From Companilactobacillus huachuanensis (GTDB taxonomy: Bacteria > Bacillota > Bacilli > Lactobacillales > Lactobacillaceae): DNA of 64,000 nt. This document shows positions 55,412 through 64,000 of this stretch, piece by piece. The notes under the pieces are model-generated. The model was not told the origin of the DNA, did no database searches, and worked only from the letters and a program-made list of their open reading frames with translations. Every line of letters begins with the position of its first letter. Positions within the stretch are counted from its first letter, which is position 1. The stretch is from the NCBI RefSeq assembly GCF_005404815.1, contig NZ_BJDF01000006.1, positions 1 through 64,000 of the forward strand. The letters run 5' to 3'. The translations under genes and the position numbers were made by a program.

Positions 55412-56776
55412 ATGAAAATGAAGTTAAGGGAAGTCTATTCAGCATTAAAAATTCAAAGTGATACGATTGAAGACGTTGAAATTACGGGCGTTTGTTTTGA
55501 CAGTCGTAAAGCAAAGAAGGGCGACTTATTTTTTCCATTACAAGGGGACCGTGATGGACATGAATTCATCAACAGCGCCATTGAGCATGGGGTAAGTGCG
55601 ACTATTTGGCAGAGTGATCATGATATTCTTAATGACAAGATACCTTATGTTGTCGTTAAGAATGTTTCGAACGCGTTTGAAACATTGGCCAAGTATTATT
55701 TGAACAAGGTTAATCCGAAAGTCGTTGCTGTAACTGGTAGTAATGGGAAGACTACCACGAAAGATATGATTGCAAAGGTTTTGAGCACTAGTAACAATGT
55801 TGCTAAAACACCGCAGAATTTTAATAATGAAATCGGTGTACCTTTTACGATCTTGAATATGCCTACTAATACTGAAGTATTGGTTATTGAAATGGGAATG
55901 GATCGTCCTGGACAGATCAATCATTTGAGTAGTATTGCTAATCCCGATATTTCAGTCATTACAATGATTGGAGAAGCTCATATTGAATTCTTTGGTACTC
56001 GTGACAAAATCGCTGATGCCAAGATGGAAATAACTGATCATTTAAATGAAGATGGAACTTTCGTTTATAACGGGGATGAACCATTATTGTTGGAACGTGC
56101 TAAAAATATTGAACAAAGACAATTGAGTTTTGGTAGTCACGACAGTAATGATTTGTATGCAACAGAAATTGAAGCAGGCAAAACAACGACAAGTTTTACT
56201 ACCAATCAATGGCCGGACATTAAATTTGAAATTCCAATGATGGGTGAGTATAACGTCAATAATGCCTTGGCAGCTTTATTAGTTGGTCGCGCTTTACATA
56301 TTAAACCAGCTGCTATGCAAAAAGCTTTGGGTGAATTATTTGTAACAGAAAACAGAACCGAATGGCTGAAGTCCCAAAATGGGGCCGACATATTGAGCGA
56401 TGTGTATAACTCTAATCCCACTGCAGCCATTGAAGTTTTACACAGTCTCAAAGATATTAAGACTGACGGTCGTAAGCTGATTGTTTTAGGCGACATGCTA
56501 GAGCTTGGTGATGCTTCCAAGAATTTGCATGAGTCTTTAGCTGCACACATTGATAATACAGATTTTGAAAAAGTTTATCTGGTTGGTCCTGATATGAAGT
56601 ATTTGCGTGACAAATTAAGTTCCAAGTATGACCAAAATGATCTGCTTTGGTACGACAAAGACCAACTGGCAGATTTGACCACAGATCTTAAAAAAGAATT
56701 AAAACCAAATGACACTGTCTTGTTAAAAGCAAGTCATGGAATTCACTTAGAAAACGTTTTACATGATTTAATGTAG
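55412..56776 (+). CDS. murF: UDP-MurNAc-tripeptide:D-Ala-D-Ala ligase
   Basis: A 454-residue Mur ligase. The N-terminal domain (GVCFDSRKAKKGDLFFPLQG) binds UDP, the ATP loop is TGSNGKTTTKD (from about 108), and VLGDMLELG marks the C-terminal domain. It adds D-Ala-D-Ala to the cytoplasmic wall precursor. Next to cshA as in other lactobacilli. Confidence 0.96.
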   Translation: MKMKLREVYSALKIQSDTIEDVEITGVCFDSRKAKKGDLFFPLQGDRDGHEFINSAIEHGVSATIWQSDHDILNDKIPYVVVKNVSNAFETLAKYYLNKVNPKVVAVTGSNGKTTTKDMIAKVLSTSNNVAKTPQNFNNEIGVPFTILNMPTNTEVLVIEMGMDRPGQINHLSSIANPDISVITMIGEAHIEFFGTRDKIADAKMEITDHLNEDGTFVYNGDEPLLLERAKNIEQRQLSFGSHDSNDLYATEIEAGKTTTSFTTNQWPDIKFEIPMMGEYNVNNALAALLVGRALHIKPAAMQKALGELFVTENRTEWLKSQNGADILSDVYNSNPTAAIEVLHSLKDIKTDGRKLIVLGDMLELGDASKNLHESLAAHIDNTDFEKVYLVGPDMKYLRDKLSSKYDQNDLLWYDKDQLADLTTDLKKELKPNDTVLLKASHGIHLENVLHDLM

Positions 56777-56859
56777 TAGTTGTCATTTGAGTTTGTGTAT
56801 AAAACGTGGTAAAGTAGTCAAATTGTTATTTATCGTGTTTTAAAAAATGGAGGACATTT

Positions 56860-58416
56860 GTGAAATTTAAAGAATTAGATTTAGATCCCAGATTATTGAG
56901 TGCCGTAGACGAAGCTGGTTTTGAAGAAACTACACCAATTCAAGCTCAAACTATTCCACTAGTTATGACCGGCGATGACGTTATTGGGCAAGCTCAAACT
57001 GGTACAGGTAAGACGGCAGCCTTTGGTTTACCATTACTAAATGCCGTTGATACTCAATCAAGCGAAATTCAAGCATTGATTATCTCACCAACTAGAGAAT
57101 TAGCTATTCAAACTCAAGAAGAGTTATACCGTTTAGGTAGTAAGAAGAAAGTTAAAGTTCAAAGTGTTTACGGTGGTTCTGATATCAGACGCCAGATCCG
57201 TGCTTTGAAGAGTCATCCTCAAATTATTGTCGGTACACCTGGTCGTATGCTTGACCATATCAACCGCCACACTTTGAAGTTGCACAATGTTAAAACAGTT
57301 GTGCTTGATGAAGCTGATGAAATGTTGGACATGGGATTCGTTGAAGATATCGAAAGTATCTTATCAAACGTTCCTAACAAGCATCAAACATTGTTGTTCT
57401 CAGCAACAATGCCTAAGCCAATCCTTAAGATTGCTGACAAGTTCATGACAGAACCTAAGATCGTTAAGATCAAGTCAAAAGAATTGACTGCTGATAATAT
57501 CGAACAATACTTTGTTAAGGCAAAAGAATTTGAGAAGTTTGACTTGATGACACGTCTTTTCGACGTTCAAGCTCCAGAACTTGCTTTGATCTTTGGTCGT
57601 ACAAAGCGTCGTGTTGATGAATTAACACGTGGTTTGCAAGCTCGTGGTTACAATGCTGAAGGAATTCACGGTGACTTATCACAAGATAAGAGAACTAGCG
57701 TTTTACGTAAGTTCAAAGCTGGTAAATTAGAGTTCCTTGTTGCAACTGATGTTGCTGCTCGTGGTTTGGATATTTCTGGTGTATCACATGTTTATAACTT
57801 TGATATTCCTCAAGATCCTGATAGCTACGTTCACCGTATTGGCCGTACTGGTCGTGCCGGACACTCTGGTGTGTCAGTAACTTTCGTTACACCTAACGAA
57901 ATGGGTTACTTACGTACAATTGAGAACCTTACAAAGAAGCGTATGGAACCATTAGCTCCACCAACTGATAAAGAAGTTCTTAAGGGACAACTTGAATCAG
58001 TTAAGGAAGATATCAAAGATACCTTGGCACATGACAAGCACTTGGATCGTTTCAACGATGCAGTTGAAGAATTGTTGTCAGAATATTCTGCTGATAATAT
58101 TGCTCGTATATTCTTGAGCGAGTCAATCAAGGATGCTGAAAGTGTTCCTGTTAAGATTGCTCCTGAAAGACCACTTCCATCAAGAAAAGTTAGTCACAGC
58201 CGTTCAGGCCATGGCCGTCGTGGTAATGGAAGAAGCAATGGTGATCACAGTAATGGTGGTAACCATCGTGGTGGCGGAAACAGACGTAGTAGTGATCGTC
58301 ACAGTAGTGGCAGTCGTAATCATGATGATAAGGGTGGCAAACGCCGCGAACATGACAACAAACGTAATGGTCGTAGCAAGAAGTCATTCAAGATCAGAAC
58401 AAATCTTGAAAAATAA
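56860..58416 (+). CDS. cshA: DEAD-box RNA helicase CshA
   Basis: A 518-residue helicase. Q motif [10 protein letters not shown], Walker A AQTGTGKT (45-52), DEAD at 150-153, SAT in LFSATMPK, and [10 protein letters not shown]. The C-terminal 90 residues are a Gly/Arg/His/Ser/Asn-rich RNA-binding tail ([16 protein letters not shown] and similar). It works in RNA decay and ribosome assembly, mostly in the cold. The GTG start follows GGAGGAC. Confidence 0.95.
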   Translation: MKFKELDLDPRLLSAVDEAGFEETTPIQAQTIPLVMTGDDVIGQAQTGTGKTAAFGLPLLNAVDTQSSEIQALIISPTRELAIQTQEELYRLGSKKKVKVQSVYGGSDIRRQIRALKSHPQIIVGTPGRMLDHINRHTLKLHNVKTVVLDEADEMLDMGFVEDIESILSNVPNKHQTLLFSATMPKPILKIADKFMTEPKIVKIKSKELTADNIEQYFVKAKEFEKFDLMTRLFDVQAPELALIFGRTKRRVDELTRGLQARGYNAEGIHGDLSQDKRTSVLRKFKAGKLEFLVATDVAARGLDISGVSHVYNFDIPQDPDSYVHRIGRTGRAGHSGVSVTFVTPNEMGYLRTIENLTKKRMEPLAPPTDKEVLKGQLESVKEDIKDTLAHDKHLDRFNDAVEELLSEYSADNIARIFLSESIKDAESVPVKIAPERPLPSRKVSHSRSGHGRRGNGRSNGDHSNGGNHRGGGNRRSSDRHSSGSRNHDDKGGKRREHDNKRNGRSKKSFKIRTNLEK

Positions 58417-58425
58417 TTAGAATTT

Positions 58426-58466
58426 TAAAAAAGACAAGGTAAATTATTTTACTTTGTCTTTTTTTG
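58426..58466 (+). terminator. Terminator of cshA
   Basis: AAAGACAAGGTAAA pairs with TTTACTTTGTCTTT, followed by T runs. Confidence 0.8.
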
Positions 58467-58479
58467 TACAGTAAAATGG

Positions 58480-58789
58480 CTAAAGGATGCCGTTTCCAGA
58501 GCTGAAAGTATTCAATTGCTGCGCGGAACGGCCCGAGCCTGGGAAGCGGTCTCGAGCCTCGGTTGAAGCCTCGCAAAACCTGCGAGTCTCCAACGCGCCC
58601 GGTGGTGTAATTGCTAAAGCAATAACTCCACTTTCGCTGCAAATGAATACTTTCAACTCTTCCAACTAGGTTTTTAATAATAAGAATGTCCAATTGTAAT
58701 TTTTTGCTGTTTAAATAAATTGGTAAATAAATTTTATTTAGGACTGTCACAACAATGTTTATATTACTTTTTTACCTTTCAACCTTCCG
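58480..58789 (+). repeat. CLR-18 in its carrier form (core unit 58487-58669)
   Basis: The left terminus is cut to CTAAAGG and joined straight to ATGCCGTTTCC; the right terminus is CTTTCAACCTTCCG (58776-58789). The core and arms are of the CLR-2 subfamily. It begins 14 bp after the cshA terminator. Confidence 0.83.
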
Positions 58790-59165
58790 CAAAATAAATA
58801 TACTGAAGTATTTTGCGGGTGATAGACGGGGATGTAGTCTGCTGTGAGGTTGGTAAAACACTAATAAAACAGCACTATAACTGTGAAATTCATCCGAATC
58901 CACCATATACCAGTGTCTTATTTTGTTTTAATATTTTTAAAACCCTCGAGAATTTCAAATTGTGTGTATAATCAAATTTTTGAATAATTTTTTAGAGGGA
59001 TACCATCAGATCTAGAGCTGGCATAACGCCAATCGTATTAAACAATGTAAGTTTGCATATGAACCTGTATCTATATAACTATTACTATGTAACTGTGTTT
59101 ATATCAATGGTATGTGGTTAGTCAATGTTATCCACAGGAAACAAATTGATATGTTTTATGTGTTA
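58790..59165. other. Non-coding stretch before acpS
   Basis: No ORF or complete repeat is recognised. A short GTCTGCTGTGAGG at about 58836 is similar to the start of a CLR core and may be a relic. Confidence 0.3.
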
Positions 59166-59188
59166 ATGCTCTCATCTCTGGAGACGGG
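59166..59188 (-). repeat. CLR scar, one arm
   Basis: CTCTCATCTCTGGAGACGGG is the outer 5' arm on the minus strand without core. Confidence 0.55.
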
Positions 59189-59253
59189 AAAAGAAAAATT
59201 GAGTATACTCTAGGTATTAAGTTTTATGAATTTTATAAAATGGAGAAAAACAT

Positions 59254-59613
59254 ATGATCAAAGGTTTAGGTATTGATATTGCGGAGATCGACCGTGTGCG
59301 TAAGATTTATGGTCGTCATCCAAGATTCTTGGAAAAAATTTTGAATGCTGATGAAATGGAAATTTTTAATTCTTTGAACACTGAGAAATCGAAAATGTCT
59401 TACTTAACAGCTAGATTTTCAGTTAAGGAGGCTTTCACAAAAGCTATGGGAACTGGCTTGCGTGGAATTGGCTTTCATGATTTGAGCGTTTTGAACCACG
59501 AGTCAGGGCAGCCTTACATTAAGACTGATATTTTTAAAGGTAATATCCACGTTTCAATCTCGGATACAGATGAACTAGTAATAACTGAAGTTATTCTAGA
59601 GGAGGCAGAGTAA
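59254..59613 (+). CDS. acpS: Holo-[acyl-carrier-protein] synthase
   Basis: A 119-residue phosphopantetheinyl transferase. GLGIDIAEIDRV contains the Mg-binding D8, and TARFSVKEAFTKAMGTGL the catalytic E/K. It activates ACP with the CoA arm. Followed by alr after one base, the usual pair in Firmicutes. Confidence 0.95.
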   Translation: MIKGLGIDIAEIDRVRKIYGRHPRFLEKILNADEMEIFNSLNTEKSKMSYLTARFSVKEAFTKAMGTGLRGIGFHDLSVLNHESGQPYIKTDIFKGNIHVSISDTDELVITEVILEEAE

Positions 59614-59614
59614 A

Positions 59615-60727
59615 ATGTTACCATCAATTCACCGTCCAGCCTATGTTGAAGTAGACTTGAAGAAGTTACAACAGAATCTTAAAAATGAACTTGCACGAGT
59701 TCCAGAAGGCACAAAGGTTTTTGCGGTTGTGAAAGCTAATGCTTATGGTCACGGATTGGTTCGTGTGGCTAAGGCAGAAATTGAATTCGGAGCAGGTGGA
59801 TTATGTGTTGCTACATTAGATGAAGCTTTGGAACTTCGTAATAACGGCATAGAAGCACCTATTTTAGTTCTGGGTATAGTTCCTGTTGAATATGCCAAAG
59901 TCGCAGCACGTGCTAATATTTCGCTAACCGTGGGTAGTTTGGACTGGTTGATGATTGCTGTTCAACTTAGAACAACCAATTTGAAAGTTCACTTAGGAAT
60001 TGACAGTGGTATGGGTCGAATCGGTTTTCAAAAAAAAGCCGATTTAATTGAGGCTTGCAAGTTTTTGAATGACCATAAACAGGCCTTTATTCCGGAAGGG
60101 TTGTTCACACACTTTGCAACAGCCGATAATCCTGATGAAAAATATTTTGAAAAGCAAGTCGAAACTTTCAAAGAAATGTCGAGCGATTTACCAACTAAAT
60201 TCACATACGTTCACTGTGCTAATTCAGCTACTGCGCTTTGGCACAAAGACTTGGCAATCAATATGGTCAGATATGGTATCGCATTGTACGGATTGAATCC
60301 ATCACAAACTGATATTCCAGATTTGCCATATACATTGCAACCAGCCTTAAGCTTGTATTCTGAATTGGTTTTTGTTAAGAAAGTTAAGGCAGGAGACAGT
60401 ATCGGTTACGGTGCTACATATACAAGTGAGAAGGACGAATGGATCGGGACCGTTCCGATTGGTTATGCGGATGGCTGGTTGAGAAGAATGCAAGGGTCAG
60501 ACGTTTTAATCAATGGTGAACGTTGTCAAACTGTTGGACGTATTTGTATGGATCAGTTTATGGTACGTTTGCCAGGAGAATTGTCTGTTGGAACTAAGGT
60601 AACGATTTTGGGAAAAGATGGCGATGAAGAAATTACGGCCACCGATGCTGCCCAATATTCAGGAACAATCAATTATGAAATTCTTTGTTCATTGAGTGAG
60701 AGATTACCTAGAGTTTATAAGAATTAA
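59615..60727 (+). CDS. alr: Alanine racemase
   Basis: A 370-residue PLP enzyme giving D-Ala for the wall. The PLP lysine is K40 in VVKANAYGHG, and the catalytic tyrosine is in SIGYGATYT (about residue 265). Translationally coupled to acpS. The mazEF toxin pair that often follows alr in Bacilli is not present. Confidence 0.96.
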   Translation: MLPSIHRPAYVEVDLKKLQQNLKNELARVPEGTKVFAVVKANAYGHGLVRVAKAEIEFGAGGLCVATLDEALELRNNGIEAPILVLGIVPVEYAKVAARANISLTVGSLDWLMIAVQLRTTNLKVHLGIDSGMGRIGFQKKADLIEACKFLNDHKQAFIPEGLFTHFATADNPDEKYFEKQVETFKEMSSDLPTKFTYVHCANSATALWHKDLAINMVRYGIALYGLNPSQTDIPDLPYTLQPALSLYSELVFVKKVKAGDSIGYGATYTSEKDEWIGTVPIGYADGWLRRMQGSDVLINGERCQTVGRICMDQFMVRLPGELSVGTKVTILGKDGDEEITATDAAQYSGTINYEILCSLSERLPRVYKN

Positions 60728-60926
60728 AGATGATTGAGGCTATGAATTTTTCAATGTGTATGACAAAATAATAGCCGTTGATAGGTCAATAAACAGTTTC
60801 TATGGCGTTGTTTAGCATAATTAAGTCAAATACCAATATAAATTATAAAAGGGCGACTGAGAGCCTGTACGTATGTTTAAAAAATGTTCCGCTGCTCCTG
60901 AGTTGAAATAATATAATTTATTCAAA
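60728..60926. other. Spacer after alr
   Basis: No gene is recognised. A GC-richer stretch (GGGCGACTGAGAGCC near 60850) has no clear partner. Confidence 0.3.
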
Positions 60927-60964
60927 AAAAATCCATACCGGTTGCGTCGGTATGGATTTTTAGG
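60927..60964. terminator. Bidirectional terminator between alr and the CBS gene
   Basis: AAAATCCATACCG pairs perfectly with CGGTATGGATTTT around GTTGCGT; A and T runs lie outside. Confidence 0.85.
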
Positions 60965-61009
60965 TTTTGTTTTAGAACGGGTTTTGTTTTTAGAAACATT
61001 TAAAACAAA

Positions 61010-61672
61010 TTACAAAGTATTCTTGTCGATAATCTTTCCAGACTTCAAATCATCAATTTCAGAAACGATGAAACTCTTCTTTTCCAAACGCTTGATGATT
61101 TCCTTCAATGTATCAATATCAGTTCCTGATGGCAATGTGAATAATGTTCGACGGACAACTTCATTTGATTTGGCGTCCAAGGTCATACAGGCAGCGACTG
61201 AAACATACTTTGCAAAGATTTTTGACATCTTTTCAAGATCTCCACGATCACCGGAAGAACTGACAGTTAGTACGTAGCTACTAATGTCGAGGTTCCAAGC
61301 ATCTGACAACATGCTCAAGAGTCTTGAGTGAGTCAAAATACCGTAGAAAAGATTAGTTTCATCAAGAACAGCGATATATGGCAAGTCCTTGATGTTGAAA
61401 AATACTTTGAAGAAAGGTGAGTCAACACTGATTGTTTTTGTAGCATTTTTCATCAAAGTTGTTACTGGTAAACTCATGTCGCCACCACGTGACTTGTGGC
61501 GGTAGATGTGCATCTTATAGATGTTACCCCTAAATATTTGTCCGCTCTCGTCAAGAATTGGTACACAGCGATAGCCGGAATCTTCGAGGACTTTTAAGGC
61601 TTCCTCTAGTGTTACAGTTTCTTTAACTGTAGTAAGCTTGTCCTTTTTCAGTACAAGTGATTTCACTAACAT
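61010..61672 (-). CDS. CBS domain protein, CbpA-like (cyclic di-AMP binding)
   Basis: A 220-residue protein with two CBS motifs in the first 135 residues (TLEEALKVLEDSGYRCVPILDE, SVDSPFFKVFFNIKDLPYIAVLDE) and an ACT-like C-terminal domain (SSYVLTVSSSGDRGDLEKM). This CBS-ACT architecture is that of CbpA of Listeria, which binds cyclic di-AMP. Ligand binding here is inferred. GGATGTGA precedes the ATG. Confidence 0.75.
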   Translation of the reverse strand: MLVKSLVLKKDKLTTVKETVTLEEALKVLEDSGYRCVPILDESGQIFRGNIYKMHIYRHKSRGGDMSLPVTTLMKNATKTISVDSPFFKVFFNIKDLPYIAVLDETNLFYGILTHSRLLSMLSDAWNLDISSYVLTVSSSGDRGDLEKMSKIFAKYVSVAACMTLDAKSNEVVRRTLFTLPSGTDIDTLKEIIKRLEKKSFIVSEIDDLKSGKIIDKNTL

Positions 61673-61730
61673 ATATATTCACATCCATTCAATTATAATT
61701 GAATTAATAATACAGTAATTCCGCGAAAAA

Positions 61731-61772
61731 AAAAAGCTGAAACAAATTATTCATTTGTTTCGGCTTTTTAAA
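61731..61772 (-). terminator. Terminator of ldh
   Basis: AAAAAGCTGAAACAAA pairs with TTTGTTTCGGCTTTTT; read on the minus strand it ends in a T10 run. Confidence 0.88.
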
Positions 61773-61788
61773 AGCATGATATTTCGGA

Positions 61789-62781
<993 letters not shown>

Positions 62782-62814
62782 TCATCCCTTCGAAAATAAT
62801 ATGTTCCGTGGTTC

Positions 62815-62844
62815 ATTATACAAATAATTAAGGGTAATTAACAA
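62815..62844 (-). promoter_or_regulatory. ldh promoter
   Basis: On the minus strand TTGTTA, an 18-bp spacer, and a consensus TATAAT. Confidence 0.65.
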
Positions 62845-62888
62845 GTTGATTGTGAAAAAAGTGAGAAATTAATGAAATTATGGTTTTG

Positions 62889-63078
62889 GGCCGCCTCCGG
62901 TTGTCAGTGAATTATCCGCTGTGAGGACCGGCTCGAGCCAAAGTGCGGTCTCGACCCTCGATTTTGAGCTTCGCAAAAAACGCGAATCTCAAAATACGTC
63001 CAGTGGTGTAAGACCGGAAAATCGCCGGTCTAACACCACTTTCACTGCAGAATAATTCACTGACAACCGGAGGCTAGT
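62889..63078 (+). repeat. CLR-19, complete cloverleaf repeat
   Basis: The arms GCCTCCGGTTGTCAGTGAAT and ATTCACTGACAACCGGAGGC are perfectly complementary; the 3' end is CTAG. P3b is CTTCGC/GCGAA; P4b is AGACCGG/CCGGTCT. It stands between divergent ldh and pth. Confidence 0.87.
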
Positions 63079-63231
63079 GTTTTTAAGGGGCGATGGATTA
63101 CTAAGATTATTTGTTTTGAAACTTTGAAGATTTAAACATCAAAAAAATGAAAGAATTGTTGTAATATATCTAATCGCAATTTATTTATTAATGATAATAT
63201 CGGTAATCCATTTGTGATAATAGTGAATAAA

Positions 63232-63257
63232 ATATTCTTAGTCTCTAGAGACAGAAA
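63232..63257 (-). repeat. CLR scar, one arm (decayed)
   Basis: ATTCTTAGTCTCTAGAGACA resembles the outer 5' arm of minus-strand copies with several changes. Confidence 0.4.
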
Positions 63258-63316
63258 ACTTTCAACTCATCATGAAATTAACATGATATAATGTAAGTTC
63301 GAAATGAGGTATTAAT

Positions 63317-63874
63317 ATGAAACTAATTGTTGGCCTAGGAAATCCAGGTAAAAAATACGATCGTACAAAGCATAATATGGGCTTTATGACCATCGATAAA
63401 TTGATGGATGAATACGGCCAATCACAAATGAAAAAAGACTTTGAAGCTGAATACTGTAAATTCAAAGTTGATGGCGAGACTGTCTTCTTAGTTAAACCTT
63501 TAACGTTCATGAATGAATCAGGGCGCGCTGTTAATTTTTTGATGGGCTACTATCAAATCCAACCTGATGAAATGATGGTCATTCAAGATGATCTAGATAT
63601 GCCAATTGGTAAAGTTAGATTACGGACAAAGGGTTCTGCTGGTGGTCATAATGGTATTAAGAGTATAATCTCTGCTGTGGGTACGAAAGACTTCAGCCGT
63701 ATCAAAATTGGTATACAACATCCCTCTAAGCAATCTGTTGTTAATTGGGTTTTGACACCATTTTCTAAAGATGAAGAACCTGTCGCTTTAGCCGGTATTG
63801 ATCAGGCAACAGCAATGGTTAAAGATTGGGTCAATGGTACGTCAATTGATCAATTAATGAATAAGTATAATTAA
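63317..63874 (+). CDS. pth: Peptidyl-tRNA hydrolase
   Basis: A 185-residue enzyme that recycles peptidyl-tRNA. GLGNPGKKYDRTKHNMG carries N9 and the catalytic H19; MVIQDDLDMPIG has the Asp, and GSAGGHNGIKSI the RNA-contact loop. ATGAGGT precedes the ATG. mfd follows 19 bp later, the usual order. Confidence 0.97.
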   Translation: MKLIVGLGNPGKKYDRTKHNMGFMTIDKLMDEYGQSQMKKDFEAEYCKFKVDGETVFLVKPLTFMNESGRAVNFLMGYYQIQPDEMMVIQDDLDMPIGKVRLRTKGSAGGHNGIKSIISAVGTKDFSRIKIGIQHPSKQSVVNWVLTPFSKDEEPVALAGIDQATAMVKDWVNGTSIDQLMNKYN

Positions 63875-63893
63875 ATACGCAAGGGGGCAAAAA

Positions 63894-64000
63894 TTGGATT
63901 TAATAAATTTCATTACGAATAAGCTCGACCTTGGGGAATTTATTAATCAAGTTAAGCCAGACACGAAGAATTTATTGACTGGTTTGACTGGATCAACGAT
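63894..64000 (+). CDS. mfd: Transcription-repair coupling factor, N-terminal fragment
   Basis: The last 107 bases encode an open frame starting with TTG (MDLINFITNKLDLGEFINQV...) after GGGGGCA. The position after pth and the N-terminal pattern ending in LLTGLTGS fit Mfd. The rest is beyond the window. Confidence 0.8.
   Translation, partial: MDLINFITNKLDLGEFINQVKPDTKNLLTGLTGST

Noticed and set aside
58133-58420. Frames over the cshA tail (Val/Met/Thr-rich, and His/Tyr-rich on the other strand)
   Set aside because: Shadows of the Gly/Arg/His repeat codons in the helicase C-terminus.
60728-60926. mazEF toxin-antitoxin after alr
   Set aside because: No open frame of fitting length or sequence exists in this spacer.

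Overview
The window looks like part of the chromosome of a low-GC lactic acid bacterium of the Lactobacillaceae. Gene order and protein style (metG-tatD-rnmV-rsmA-veg-purR-glmU-prs; DUF1934-rpoE-pyrG-murA; murF-cshA; acpS-alr; ldh; pth-mfd) and surface proteins with SLAP/MucBP-like domains suggest a Companilactobacillus (old Lactobacillus farciminis/alimentarius group), but the genus is an inference. Genes are AT-rich, while a family of intergenic repeats is visibly GC-rich.

Layout. 1-3005: a cut insertion-sequence end, then a PadR operon (PadR, DUF1700, DUF4097) and a DUF975 membrane protein. 3138-11911: a DtxR/MntR-type metal regulator, an HdeD-like protein, tRNA-Thr, a DUF6056 membrane protein, DegV, a sortase-anchored adhesin, an acyltransferase and a CPBP-like membrane protein. 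12301-16374: HelD and T-box-controlled trpS. 16375-27688: MarR/MFS/DUF4811 efflux operon, an ABC exporter, a large mosaic surface protein and a FetAB-like transporter. 27769-31794: Ppx/GppA, a PEBP protein, an unrecognised protein with an HELHH motif, and a Sir2 protein. 31920-42021: housekeeping block metG to prs and an oxidoreductase. 42156-47031: mscL, glycerol-3-phosphate oxidase/dehydrogenase, an HD phosphohydrolase, lipL. 47395-58416: DUF1934, rpoE, pyrG, murA, an Lsa-type ABC-F gene, rpmE2, an MFS transporter, murF, cshA. 59254-64000: acpS, alr, a CBS protein, ldh, pth and the start of mfd.

The most striking content is not a gene. At least nineteen copies of an approximately 170-195 bp element (called here CLR, cloverleaf repeat) lie between genes on both strands. 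Each has a long outer inverted repeat whose sequence differs between subfamilies, enclosing a conserved core that folds into three further hairpins. Substitutions in the stems are compensated on the partner strand from copy to copy, so a folded RNA or single-stranded DNA is under selection or is needed for mobility. One subfamily sits inside a larger unit of about 320 bp bounded by 14-bp inverted ends and, in two cases, by direct repeats. Arms-only scars mark copies that lost their core. In two copies an insertion element sits at exactly the same place in the core.

Regulation that can be read directly: a T-box before trpS; a pyrG leader with a GGGCTC start and a terminator, matching the CTP-sensing reiterative-transcription mechanism; a leader before the Lsa-type ABC-F gene with a three-codon ORF, a terminator and a competing antiterminator; a perfect palindrome before the PadR operon; a cre-like site before the glycerol-3-phosphate gene; and a long structured RNA candidate after prs.
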